From Nitratireductor sp. B36 (GTDB taxonomy: Bacteria > Pseudomonadota > Alphaproteobacteria > Rhizobiales > Rhizobiaceae), in assembly GCF_020833685.1 (NCBI RefSeq), contig NZ_JACKZY010000001.1:1066578-1130577 (forward strand): DNA of 64,000 bases, in the 5' to 3' direction. The notes beneath the pieces are model-generated. The model made no database searches. It worked only from the letters and a program-made list of their open reading frames with translations, and was not told the origin of the DNA. The position numbers and the translations under genes are program-made. Below, piece after piece: positions 36,376 through 44,196 of the stretch; the first letter of the stretch is position 1; each line of letters starts with the position of its first letter.

Positions 36376-36654
36376 ATGACGCGCATTTCTGGGAACATCG
36401 AACCCCGTGCGAAACTTATGGGCAAGATGATGGATCGTTGTGATGTTGATATCCAACATCTCGCCAAGGATCGGTTGGGGCTTACGCTGGCTTCTGCGAT
36501 CCGGTCGTGCCGGCTTTGCAGCAACGCCACTTCATGTGAAACATGGCTGGCCGCAACGGCCGGAGAAATAACCCATAGGCCCCCGGCGTTCTGCCCCAAT
36601 GCCAGAATATTCGCAGCGATGTCACAGGCTGACGGGGATAAAAGCGCCCGTTAA
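36376..36654 (+). CDS. DUF6455-like small cysteine-rich protein
   Basis: 92 aa from ATG 36376, preceded by GAGGA. Cysteines C45-x2-C48-x5-C54-x2-W57 and C73 (FCPNA) match the pattern I associate with DUF6455 proteins, which often occur near microaerobic respiration genes in alphaproteobacteria; four spaced cysteines could bind a metal or Fe-S cluster. No membrane segment. Divergent from fixL, with an FNR/FixK box in the shared promoter, so it is expected to be induced under low oxygen. Function unknown. Confidence 0.7.
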   Translation: MTRISGNIEPRAKLMGKMMDRCDVDIQHLAKDRLGLTLASAIRSCRLCSNATSCETWLAATAGEITHRPPAFCPNARIFAAMSQADGDKSAR

Positions 36655-37018
36655 TCCTCCACCAGACATGCCAACTGTTGGCTGCGCAGGCTGTGCTCCC
36701 TCCCTTGGGTGAGCAATGTCATTGCTGCAGGATTTGCTGCAGCGTATCCACCGAGAAAAGAAAGCTTCACAGGCGTGTGGTGGGCCGGGCGGATGCTGCC
36801 CCCTGGTCCGCCCGGCCGCCGCCATGTCGCTGCTGCCGATCAGGCTGCAGCACCATCTGCCGTGAAACATGACGGCAGACATGACGGCAATTTTGAAAGT
36901 TGCATATGCAGCAAAGCGAGTTCGCGCTTCCACGCTCTGCATAGCGCGCTGTCGAGACAAAAATTTTGCGCTGGCGCAAAAATCCAAAAATAAAACAGTG
37001 AGGTCAACGCGCTACACA
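36655..37018. other. intergenic region with hairpin, tandem repeat and palindrome
   Basis: About 364 bp between the DUF6455 gene and the end of hemN. Contains an 11-bp perfect stem GGCCGGGCGGA (36783-36793) / TCCGCCCGGCC (36807-36817) without a T-run, a 12-bp tandem near-repeat ACATGACGGCAG/ACATGACGGCAA (36867-36890), and a palindrome at 36966-36979. Open frames of 94 and 121 codons on the two strands have no ribosome site or recognisable family and are not called. Confidence 0.5.
36960..36985 (-). terminator. probable terminator of hemN
   Basis: On the minus strand, about 40 nt past the hemN stop, TTTTGCG-CCAG-CGCAAAA forms a 7-bp stem and is followed by TTTTTG. The core TTGCG-N4-CGCAA also resembles a degenerate FNR-type palindrome, but its place after a stop codon favours termination. 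Confidence 0.55.
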
Positions 37019-38395
37019 TCACACCGCCACCGAGTGACGCGCTCCACCCCGTTTCAAATACTGATCGAAGAGCGCTGCCGTCGAGCGGACCAGCGGTCGC
37101 GCCTCCTCCTCAACGATAAAAACACCATCGTTTTCCCGCAGACCCGATGCGATCCCCCGTTCACGCACCAGCGTCCGGGCCTCGGCGACGATCCTTTGCC
37201 CGCAGGCGCCGAAACGGTGCACGGCTTCATTGCCCGAAAACGCAAAATCGCACATCAGCCGCTCGATCACCCAGGCGCGGGCGTGATCCTCGTCGCTGAG
37301 CGCAATGCCGCGAACGGTCGCCAGATTGCCTTCGCGCGCCATCCGCTCATACTGCGTGGTCGCCGGCATGTTTTGGGCATAGCCCTGCGGCAGCCGTGAA
37401 ACCGAGGAAGGACCAAGACCGATCAGCGTGCGGCACGCATCCTCGGTATACCCCTGAAAGTTCCGGAAGAGCCGCCCTTGCCGCGCGGCCACCGCCAGCG
37501 GATCGTCCGGCTTTGCGAAATGGTCAATCCCAATCGCCTGATAGCCCGCTTCCCGAATGATGCGCGCTGTCTCCTGCTGCTGCTCGAAGCGCTGCTCGGG
37601 CCCAGGCAGCCATGCCTCATCGATCATGGTCTGGTGCTTCTTGAACCACGGCACATGCGCATAGCCGAAAAGCGCGATCCGGTCCGGTGAAAGCGTCAGC
37701 GCCTGGCGGATCGTAACGGCGACGCTCTCGCATGTCTGGTGCGGCAGCCCGTAGAGCAGGTCGAGATTGACCGACCGCACGCCCCGCGCCCGCACGCCAT
37801 CCACCACCGCTTTTGTCTGTTCAAATGTCTGTTCGCGATTGATCGCCTTCTGGACCCGTGGGTCGAAGTCCTGAACACCGAGACTTGCCCGTGTCATGCC
37901 GATTTCGGCGAGCGCGTCGAAGCGCGCCTCGTCCATGTCGTTGGGGTCGAGTTCCACGCTGATTTCGGCATCATTGGCGAAATGGAATGCACGCTTCAGT
38001 GCCGCTCCCAGCCGAACGATGTCATCCGCACGCAGCATGGTCGGCGAGCCGCCACCGAAATGGAGCGCACGGACACGCCCGCGCCCCTTCAGGATGTCAC
38101 CCACCGTGCGGATCTCGCAGAAAAGCGCATCGAGAAAGGCAGCCACGGGCTCATAGCGGCGCGTCATCTTTGTGTGGCAGGCGCAGAACCAGCACAGCCG
38201 GTCGCAGAACGGGATGTGCACATAGAGCGAAAGAGCCTCTTCCTCACCCGTCTCGGCCAGCCAGCCACGAAAGGTTTCGCCGGTCACGCCCGCATGAAAA
38301 TGCGGCGCCGTGGGATAGCTCGTATAGCGTGGCACCGCCTCCGCATAGCGGGCGGCAGCCCCCGTTTCGCTGATCTGTTCTCCTGCGCGCTGCAT
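37019..38395 (-). CDS. hemN: oxygen-independent coproporphyrinogen III oxidase
   Basis: 458 aa from ATG 38395 (AGGGG lies 9 nt upstream; ATG 38404 would touch the ribosome site). Radical SAM enzyme with the HemN cluster C-x3-C-x2-C (FCDRLCWFC) followed by a fourth Cys, the YTSYPTAP N-terminus and the GGGSPT SAM-binding segment. Converts coproporphyrinogen III to protoporphyrinogen IX without oxygen, supplying haem for the cbb3 oxidase encoded divergently. It shares the FNR/FixK box at 38452 with ccoN. Confidence 0.93.
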   Translation of the reverse strand: MQRAGEQISETGAAARYAEAVPRYTSYPTAPHFHAGVTGETFRGWLAETGEEEALSLYVHIPFCDRLCWFCACHTKMTRRYEPVAAFLDALFCEIRTVGDILKGRGRVRALHFGGGSPTMLRADDIVRLGAALKRAFHFANDAEISVELDPNDMDEARFDALAEIGMTRASLGVQDFDPRVQKAINREQTFEQTKAVVDGVRARGVRSVNLDLLYGLPHQTCESVAVTIRQALTLSPDRIALFGYAHVPWFKKHQTMIDEAWLPGPEQRFEQQQETARIIREAGYQAIGIDHFAKPDDPLAVAARQGRLFRNFQGYTEDACRTLIGLGPSSVSRLPQGYAQNMPATTQYERMAREGNLATVRGIALSDEDHARAWVIERLMCDFAFSGNEAVHRFGACGQRIVAEARTLVRERGIASGLRENDGVFIVEEEARPLVRSTAALFDQYLKRGGARHSVAV

Positions 38396-38451
38396 CGCAA
38401 TCATCCCCTGATGTCCGAAAAGCGTCTTTCCACGCAGCCGCGCCGTTGGCT

Positions 38452-38465
38452 TTGACGCAGATCAA
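38452..38465. promoter_or_regulatory. FNR/FixK box between hemN and ccoN
   Basis: TTGACGCAGATCAA, a near-consensus TTGAT-N4-ATCAA site. The centre is 63 nt from the hemN ATG and 93 nt from the ccoN ATG, so one box can activate both divergent transcripts. Confidence 0.8.
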
Positions 38466-38551
38466 GGCGCCGCCGCCCCCATTGCCCGAAGTGTGACGCG
38501 TGAGAATCGGGGAACGGATTCCCGCAAGCTTTTTGAACTGGGGAAACAGCA

Positions 38552-40192
38552 ATGAGATTTGGCACCGAGATCGTACTGGTCAGCCTGGCTGCGTTTGCAG
38601 CGCTGGCCGCTGCGGGTCTGGCGCAGGATTCAGCCTTTCAGGCCCATATGTGGGTTCTGTTCTTTGTCCTGCTCGGATCGGCGATCGTATTGATGCGCAA
38701 CACGAGCTTTGCGCCCGCCGGCGCAGCATCAATCCCGCTCAGACGGGATACGGATGGCTATATGGATGGCCCGGTGCGCTATGGCGTCATCGCCACGACC
38801 GTCTGGGGCATTGTCGGATTTCTGGTTGGCGTGCTGGTGGCACTGCAGCTCGCCTATCCCGATCTCAACATCGAGCCCTGGTTCAATTTTGGCCGCACGC
38901 GCCCGCTGCACACATCGGCGGTGATCTTTGCTTTCGGCGGCAATGCGCTCATCGCCACATCCTTCTATGTGGTTCAGCGCACCTGCCGGACCCGCCTCTT
39001 CGGCGGCAATCTCGCCTGGTTCGTGTTCTGGGGCTATCAGCTCTTCATCGTCATGGCGGCAACCGGCTATCTGCTCGGCATCACCCAGAGCCGTGAATAT
39101 GCAGAGCCAGAATGGTATGTGGACCTGTTCCTCACCATCGTCTGGGTCGCCTATCTGATTGTCTTCCTGGGCACGATCTTCAGGCGCAAGGAGCCGCATA
39201 TCTATGTGGCCAACTGGTTCTACCTGTCGTTCATCGTCACCATCGCCATGCTGCATGTGGTGAACAACCTGGCGATGCCGGTCTCGCCCTTCGGTTCCAA
39301 GAGCTATTCGCTCTTCGCCGGCGTGCAGGATGCGCTGACTCAATGGTGGTATGGCCACAATGCGGTGGGCTTCTTCCTCACCGCCGGCTTCCTGGGCATG
39401 ATGTACTACTTCATCCCCAAGCAGGTGAACCGCCCGGTCTATTCCTACCGCCTGTCGATCATCCACTTCTGGGCGCTGATCTTCCTCTATATCTGGGCTG
39501 GCCCGCACCATCTCCACTACACCGCCCTGCCCGACTGGGCGCAGACGCTCGGCATGGTGTTCTCCATCATGCTGTGGATGCCTTCCTGGGGCGGCATGAT
39601 CAACGGTCTGATGACGCTTTCGGGCGCCTGGGACAAGCTGCGCACCGACCCGATCATCCGCATGATGGTTCTGGCCGTCGCCTTCTACGGCATGTCCACC
39701 TTCGAGGGCCCGCTGATGTCGGTCAAGGCGGTCAACTCGCTGTCGCACTACACGGACTGGACCATCGGCCACGTGCATTCGGGCGCACTCGGCTGGGTCG
39801 GCATGATCACCTTCGGCGCGCTCTATTATCTCGTTCCGAAGCTTTGGAACCGCGAGCGGCTTTATTCGCTGCGGCTTGTCACCTGGCACTTCTGGCTCGC
39901 AACCCTCGGCATCGTCGTCTACGCGGCCGTCATGTGGGTGTCGGGCATCCAGCAGGGCCTGATGTGGCGCGAATACGACGATCAGGGCTTCCTGGTCTAC
40001 TCGTTCGCCGAAACCGTGGCCGCTATGCACCCCTACTATGTGGTGCGGGCGCTGGGCGGTGTGCTCTTCCTGCTCGGTGGCCTCGTCATGGCCTACAATC
40101 TGGCCATGACCATCCTTGGCCACGAGCGCAAGGAAGCGCCGATTGGCGGCGCCGTCGCCCAACCCGCCCGTTCCCTTCAAAGTGCCGGTTAA
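38552..40192 (+). CDS. ccoN: cbb3-type cytochrome c oxidase subunit I
   Basis: 546 aa. Catalytic haem-copper subunit with about 12-14 membrane segments; haem and CuB histidines are visible in [37 protein letters not shown] and HVHSGALGW. Reduces oxygen with high affinity and pumps protons in the inner membrane. First gene of ccoNOQP, promoter controlled by the FNR/FixK box at 38452. Slightly extended N-terminus with one extra hydrophobic segment, as in other rhizobial FixN. Confidence 0.97.
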   Translation: MRFGTEIVLVSLAAFAALAAAGLAQDSAFQAHMWVLFFVLLGSAIVLMRNTSFAPAGAASIPLRRDTDGYMDGPVRYGVIATTVWGIVGFLVGVLVALQLAYPDLNIEPWFNFGRTRPLHTSAVIFAFGGNALIATSFYVVQRTCRTRLFGGNLAWFVFWGYQLFIVMAATGYLLGITQSREYAEPEWYVDLFLTIVWVAYLIVFLGTIFRRKEPHIYVANWFYLSFIVTIAMLHVVNNLAMPVSPFGSKSYSLFAGVQDALTQWWYGHNAVGFFLTAGFLGMMYYFIPKQVNRPVYSYRLSIIHFWALIFLYIWAGPHHLHYTALPDWAQTLGMVFSIMLWMPSWGGMINGLMTLSGAWDKLRTDPIIRMMVLAVAFYGMSTFEGPLMSVKAVNSLSHYTDWTIGHVHSGALGWVGMITFGALYYLVPKLWNRERLYSLRLVTWHFWLATLGIVVYAAVMWVSGIQQGLMWREYDDQGFLVYSFAETVAAMHPYYVVRALGGVLFLLGGLVMAYNLAMTILGHERKEAPIGGAVAQPARSLQSAG

Positions 40193-40204
40193 GGAGCCCT
40201 GACG

Positions 40205-40936
40205 ATGGCATTGCTGGACAAACACAAGATCATCGAAAAGAACGCCACGTTCCTTCTGGTCGGATCGTTCCTGGTGGTGACAATCGGCGGCATCGTCGAG
40301 ATCGTGCCTCTGTTCTATCTGGAGAACACGATCGAGAAGGTGGAGGGCATGCGCCCCTATTCACCGCTGGAGCTCGCCGGTCGCAACATCTACATCCGCG
40401 AGGGCTGCTACACCTGCCACAGCCAGATGATCCGTCCCTTCCGCGATGAGGTGGAGCGCTACGGCAATTACAGCCTCGCCGCCGAATCCATGTACGATCA
40501 TCCCTTCCAGTGGGGGTCGAAGCGCACGGGGCCGGATCTCGCCCGTGTCGGCGCCCGCTACTCCAACGAATGGCATGTGGATCACCTGATCGAGCCGCGC
40601 TCCGTGGTGCCGGAATCGATCATGCCCAGCTACGCGTTCCTCAAGGACACGCCGCTGGAGATCAACGATTTCTCCACGGAGCTGATCGCCAATCTGCGTG
40701 TCGGCGTGCCCTACACGGAAGACATGATCGCCAACGCCAATGCGGATATTCGCGCCCAGGCCGATCCCAACGCGGACACGTCCGGTCTCGAAGAACGCTA
40801 TCCCAAGGCGGTGCTCGGCGATTTCGACGGCAACCCCGATGCGCTCACCGAAATGGATGCGCTCGTCGCCTATCTGCAGATGCTCGGCACGCTGGTCGAT
40901 TTCTCGACCTATGACGAAGCCGCCGGCTACCGCTGA
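40205..40936 (+). CDS. ccoO: cbb3-type cytochrome c oxidase subunit II (mono-haem)
   Basis: 243 aa. One N-terminal membrane anchor ([23 protein letters not shown]) and a single haem c motif CYTCH at 68-72 followed by SQMIRPF, the CcoO signature. Passes electrons from CcoP to the CcoN active site, on the periplasmic side. Twelve bases separate it from ccoN. Confidence 0.97.
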   Translation: MALLDKHKIIEKNATFLLVGSFLVVTIGGIVEIVPLFYLENTIEKVEGMRPYSPLELAGRNIYIREGCYTCHSQMIRPFRDEVERYGNYSLAAESMYDHPFQWGSKRTGPDLARVGARYSNEWHVDHLIEPRSVVPESIMPSYAFLKDTPLEINDFSTELIANLRVGVPYTEDMIANANADIRAQADPNADTSGLEERYPKAVLGDFDGNPDALTEMDALVAYLQMLGTLVDFSTYDEAAGYR

Positions 40937-40948
40937 GGAGAAAAGATC

Positions 40949-41101
40949 ATGGAAGCCTATACCGCGCTCCGCCAGTTCGCCGATAGCTGGGGCCTTCTCT
41001 TCATGGCCGTCTTTTTCGTCGGCACGGTTCTTTTTGCCTTCCGCCCGGGAAGTGGAAAAAGCGCCGAGGAAGCCGCCCGCATCCCGCTGAAGGACGATTG
41101 A
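40949..41101 (+). CDS. ccoQ: cbb3-type cytochrome oxidase subunit CcoQ
   Basis: 50 aa, found by reading the gap between ccoO and ccoP: ATG 40949, preceded by GAGGAG, stop at 41101. One membrane segment (WGLLFMAVFFVGTVLFAF) followed by a charged tail, as is standard for CcoQ. The subunit stabilises the complex. The ccoP start follows its stop by one base. Confidence 0.93.
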   Translation: MEAYTALRQFADSWGLLFMAVFFVGTVLFAFRPGSGKSAEEAARIPLKDD

Positions 41102-41102
41102 G

Positions 41103-41969
41103 ATGAGTGAGAAAGAACATATCGACGAGGTCTCCGGCGTCTCGACCACCGGCCATGAGTGGGACGGCATTCGCGAGCTCGACAATCCCATGCCGCGCTG
41201 GTGGGTGTGGACCTTCTATGCCACGATCGTCTGGTCCATTGGCTACACGGTCGCCTATCCGGCATGGCCGCTGATCAGCGACGCCACCAGGGGCGTGCTC
41301 GGCTATTCGAGCCGGCAGGAACTTACCACCACCATGGAGGCCGTCTCGGCTGAGCAGGCGGATTTGCGCGCAGCCATCGCCGAAAAGCCGCTGGATGAAA
41401 TCCTCGCCGACGAAACGCTGCGCCGTTTTGCCACCGCCGCAGGCGACGCCGCTTTCAAGGTCAACTGCTCGCAGTGCCATGGTTCAGGCGCGCAGGGCTC
41501 TGCCGGTTATCCCAACCTCAACGACGACGACTGGCTGTGGGGCGGCGACATTGAAGCGATCCATCAGACGATTGCGCACGGTGTCAGGTTTGACGGCGAC
41601 GACGACACGCGCTTTGGCGAAATGCCGGCCTTCGGCGACATTCTGAGCCGTGACGAGATCCGTCAGGTGGCGGCGCATGTCGTCTCCTTCACCGGGACAC
41701 CGTCCGACCCGGCTCTGGCGGAGGCCGGAGCGCAGGTTTACGCGGACAATTGCGCCTCCTGCCATGGCGATGCCGGTCAAGGCGACGTCACCTTCGGCGC
41801 ACCGAACCTTGCCGATGCGATCTGGCTCTACGGTTCCAGCGAAGCCCAGATCGCAGCACAGGTGCGCCAGCCCAGACACGGCGTCATGCCGGCCTGGCAG
41901 GAGCGGCTTGGCGACCCGACGGTCAAGCAGCTTTCGGTCTACGTCTATTCGCTCGGCGGCGGCGAGTAG
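41103..41969 (+). CDS. ccoP: cbb3-type cytochrome c oxidase subunit III (di-haem)
   Basis: 288 aa. N-terminal membrane segment (WWVWTFYATIVWSIGYTVAYPAW region, ~33-55) and two haem c motifs, CSQCH at 122-126 and CASCH at 217-221, with methionine ligands in the GEMPAF and GVMPAW segments. Accepts electrons from soluble cytochrome c and passes them to CcoO. Last gene of ccoNOQP. Confidence 0.97.
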   Translation: MSEKEHIDEVSGVSTTGHEWDGIRELDNPMPRWWVWTFYATIVWSIGYTVAYPAWPLISDATRGVLGYSSRQELTTTMEAVSAEQADLRAAIAEKPLDEILADETLRRFATAAGDAAFKVNCSQCHGSGAQGSAGYPNLNDDDWLWGGDIEAIHQTIAHGVRFDGDDDTRFGEMPAFGDILSRDEIRQVAAHVVSFTGTPSDPALAEAGAQVYADNCASCHGDAGQGDVTFGAPNLADAIWLYGSSEAQIAAQVRQPRHGVMPAWQERLGDPTVKQLSVYVYSLGGGE

Positions 41970-41992
41970 CCCCCCAACAACGCACAGCGAAT

Positions 41993-42011
41993 CCCGGCCA
42001 AACAGGCCGGG
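41993..42011 (+). terminator. hairpin between ccoP and ccoG
   Basis: CCCGGCC (41993-41999), loop AAACA, GGCCGGG (42005-42011). No T-run follows, so it is more likely an attenuator or mRNA-stabilising stem separating the oxidase and assembly messages than a full terminator. Confidence 0.45.
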
Positions 42012-42034
42012 GTTCGGCCTCGCAGCCTCCCGCT

Positions 42035-42048
42035 TTGATCGGGATCAA
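42035..42048 (+). promoter_or_regulatory. FNR/FixK box before ccoG
   Basis: TTGATCGGGATCAA, a perfect TTGAT-N4-ATCAA palindrome. Centre 68 nt before the ccoG ATG (42110), leaving a leader of about 27 nt if activation is at -41.5. It gives the ccoGHIS operon its own low-oxygen promoter. Confidence 0.85.
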
Positions 42049-42109
42049 TGCCCGAGATGTTTCCGGCCGCTAGACGATAGGCTCAAAGAGCAGTTTGCGA
42101 GCCGCCGAA

Positions 42110-43702
42110 ATGACACTTGCCACCGAAAACGCAGCCAGCAGCACCGCTTCCCGAGAGGCCGTGGAGCGTATCGACGCCGAAGCGGTAAACACTGCCGGCA
42201 AACGCCAGCCGCTCTACGCTCCGCGCAAGAAAATCTTCCCGAAACGCGCTTCCGGGCAGTTCCGCCGTTTCAAATGGCTGATCATGTTCGTCACGCTCGG
42301 CATCTACTATCTGACGCCATGGCTGCGCTGGGATCGCGGCCCCTACGCACCCGATCAGGCTGTTCTTGTCGATCTCGCCAACCGACGGTTCTATTTCTTC
42401 TTCATCGAGATCTGGCCGCAGGAATTTTTCTACATTGCCGGCCTGCTTGTCATGGCCGGCATCGGCCTCTTTCTCATCACATCCACGGTCGGTCGGGCGT
42501 GGTGCGGCTATACCTGCCCGCAGACCGTCTGGGTCGACCTCTTCCTCGTGGTGGAACGCGCCATTGAGGGCGACCGCAATGCCCGCATCAAGCTCGATGC
42601 CGCACCTTTCTCCGCCGGCAAGCTCGCCAAACGCTCCGCAAAACACTTGATCTGGGTGCTTATCGCCGTGGCGACCGGCGGCGCGTGGGTCTTCTACTTC
42701 GCCGACGCGCCATCGCTTTTCGTCGATATCGCAACCGCTCAGGCGGCTCCCGTTGCCTACATGACCATCGCCGTTCTCACCGCCACGACCTATGTGTTCG
42801 GCGGCCTCATGCGCGAGCAGGTCTGCACCTATATGTGCCCGTGGCCGCGCATTCAGGCCGCCATGCTGGACGAAAACTCGCTCACCGTCACCTATAATGA
42901 CTGGCGCGGCGAACCGCGTTCGCGCCATGCCAAGAAGGCAGCCGCCGAGGGCAGAACCGTGGGCGACTGCGTGGACTGCAATGCGTGCGTCGCCGTCTGC
43001 CCCATGGGCATCGACATCCGCGACGGTCAGCAGCTCGAATGCATCACCTGCGCGCTATGCATCGATGCGTGCGACGGCGTGATGGACAAGCTCGGGCGCG
43101 AGCGCGGTCTCATCTCCTACGCAACACTTTCCGACTACAACGCCAATATGGCGCTGGCGACAGCCGGCGGCACGGAGACCATCAATCCCGACCGCGTGCG
43201 CCGGGAAGGTGGCGGGCTCTCCGATAAGGTCGCGCATTTCCACTGGCGCAAGATCTTTCGCCCGCGCACCTTCGTCTATTTCGGTGCGTGGTCGCTTGTC
43301 GGGCTCGTCATGCTCTATGCCCTGCTGACGCGCGACCGGCTGGAGGTCAACGTGCTCCACGACCGCAATCCGCAATATGTGCTTCTGTCGGATGGCTCGG
43401 TGCGCAATGGCTATACGGTCAAGCTGTTGAACATGATCCCGGAACCGCGCGTCATCCTCGTGTCGCTCGAAGGCCTCACCGGCGCAACCATGAATGTGGT
43501 CGGGCTCGACCAGCCGGACGACCGTTCTGCAGCCGTGCCTGTCGATCCGGATCGTCTGCGCGAGGTGCGCATCTTCGTCACCCTGCCGGCAGACCGGCTG
43601 AGCGAGGCAGACACCTCATTCCGCTTCGTCGTCGAAGACAAGGCAAGTTTCGAAAGCGATGTCTACAGGGCAAGCTTCAACATCCCGGAGGGTTCACGAT
43701 GA
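42110..43702 (+). CDS. ccoG: cbb3 oxidase assembly protein CcoG (FixG)
   Basis: 530 aa from ATG 42110; a TTG at 42095 gives a few more residues. Five or so membrane segments with CGYTCPQTVW, then two ferredoxin-type clusters (CVDCNACVAVCP and CITCALCIDACD) and a C-terminal Ig-like periplasmic domain. CcoG is known as a membrane Fe-S protein that reduces copper for assembly of the cbb3 oxidase. Its stop overlaps the ccoH start by 4 nt. Confidence 0.95.
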   Translation: MTLATENAASSTASREAVERIDAEAVNTAGKRQPLYAPRKKIFPKRASGQFRRFKWLIMFVTLGIYYLTPWLRWDRGPYAPDQAVLVDLANRRFYFFFIEIWPQEFFYIAGLLVMAGIGLFLITSTVGRAWCGYTCPQTVWVDLFLVVERAIEGDRNARIKLDAAPFSAGKLAKRSAKHLIWVLIAVATGGAWVFYFADAPSLFVDIATAQAAPVAYMTIAVLTATTYVFGGLMREQVCTYMCPWPRIQAAMLDENSLTVTYNDWRGEPRSRHAKKAAAEGRTVGDCVDCNACVAVCPMGIDIRDGQQLECITCALCIDACDGVMDKLGRERGLISYATLSDYNANMALATAGGTETINPDRVRREGGGLSDKVAHFHWRKIFRPRTFVYFGAWSLVGLVMLYALLTRDRLEVNVLHDRNPQYVLLSDGSVRNGYTVKLLNMIPEPRVILVSLEGLTGATMNVVGLDQPDDRSAAVPVDPDRLREVRIFVTLPADRLSEADTSFRFVVEDKASFESDVYRASFNIPEGSR

Positions 43703-44196
43703 GCGGCAAAGTGCGGAAACAGAAGGAATTCACCGGCTGGCACATGCTCGCCATCATGGTCGCCTTCTTCGGCGTCATCATCACGGTCAACCTGACCATG
43801 GCCTTCTACGCGCAGTCGAGCTGGACCGGCCTGATCGTGAAAAACACCTATGTGGCGAGCCAGACCTTCAACGAGCGCGCGGAGGAAGGCCGCCAGCAGG
43901 CAGCACTCGGCTGGAAGGGCGAGCTTTCCGTTGAGGGAGACGCAATCACCTACCGCCTTCTCGATGCGAGCGGCGATCCGATCCCGCTCGAGAGCGTCAC
44001 AATGGTGATGCACCGTCCTGTCACCGCCGACGAAGACGTTACCCTTCAAATGCAACGTCGTCCCGATGGCGGCTTCGGCGTGGATCACGGCCCCGGCGAC
44101 GGCACCTGGGTCATCAACATCACCGCAGAAGCGGGCCTCGCCCATCCGTATCGTGATGTGCGGCGCATCACCATTGCCGGCGGAGAACTCAGATGA
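43699..44196 (+). CDS. ccoH: cbb3 oxidase assembly protein CcoH (FixH)
   Basis: 165 aa from ATG 43699 (ATGA overlap with ccoG); a longer frame starting inside ccoG is rejected. One N-terminal membrane segment (GWHMLAIMVAFFGVIITVNLTMAFYA) and a periplasmic FixH domain (VKNTYVASQTFNE). Needed for assembly and stability of the oxidase. Overlaps ccoI by 4 nt. Confidence 0.95.
   Translation: MSGKVRKQKEFTGWHMLAIMVAFFGVIITVNLTMAFYAQSSWTGLIVKNTYVASQTFNERAEEGRQQAALGWKGELSVEGDAITYRLLDASGDPIPLESVTMVMHRPVTADEDVTLQMQRRPDGGFGVDHGPGDGTWVINITAEAGLAHPYRDVRRITIAGGELR

Noticed and set aside
36966-36979. TTGCGCTGGCGCAA as another FNR/FixK box
   Set aside because: It resembles the motif but lies after the hemN stop, has neither ATCAA half, and is followed by a T-run on the hemN strand, so a terminator is more likely.
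36622-36993. Open frames on both strands after the DUF6455 gene
   Set aside because: No ribosome sites, no recognisable domains, and they overlap repeats and hairpins.
38729-40225. 498-codon minus-strand frame opposite ccoN
   Set aside because: Low-complexity His/Asp/Glu-rich translation, no family features; ccoN on the other strand is certain.
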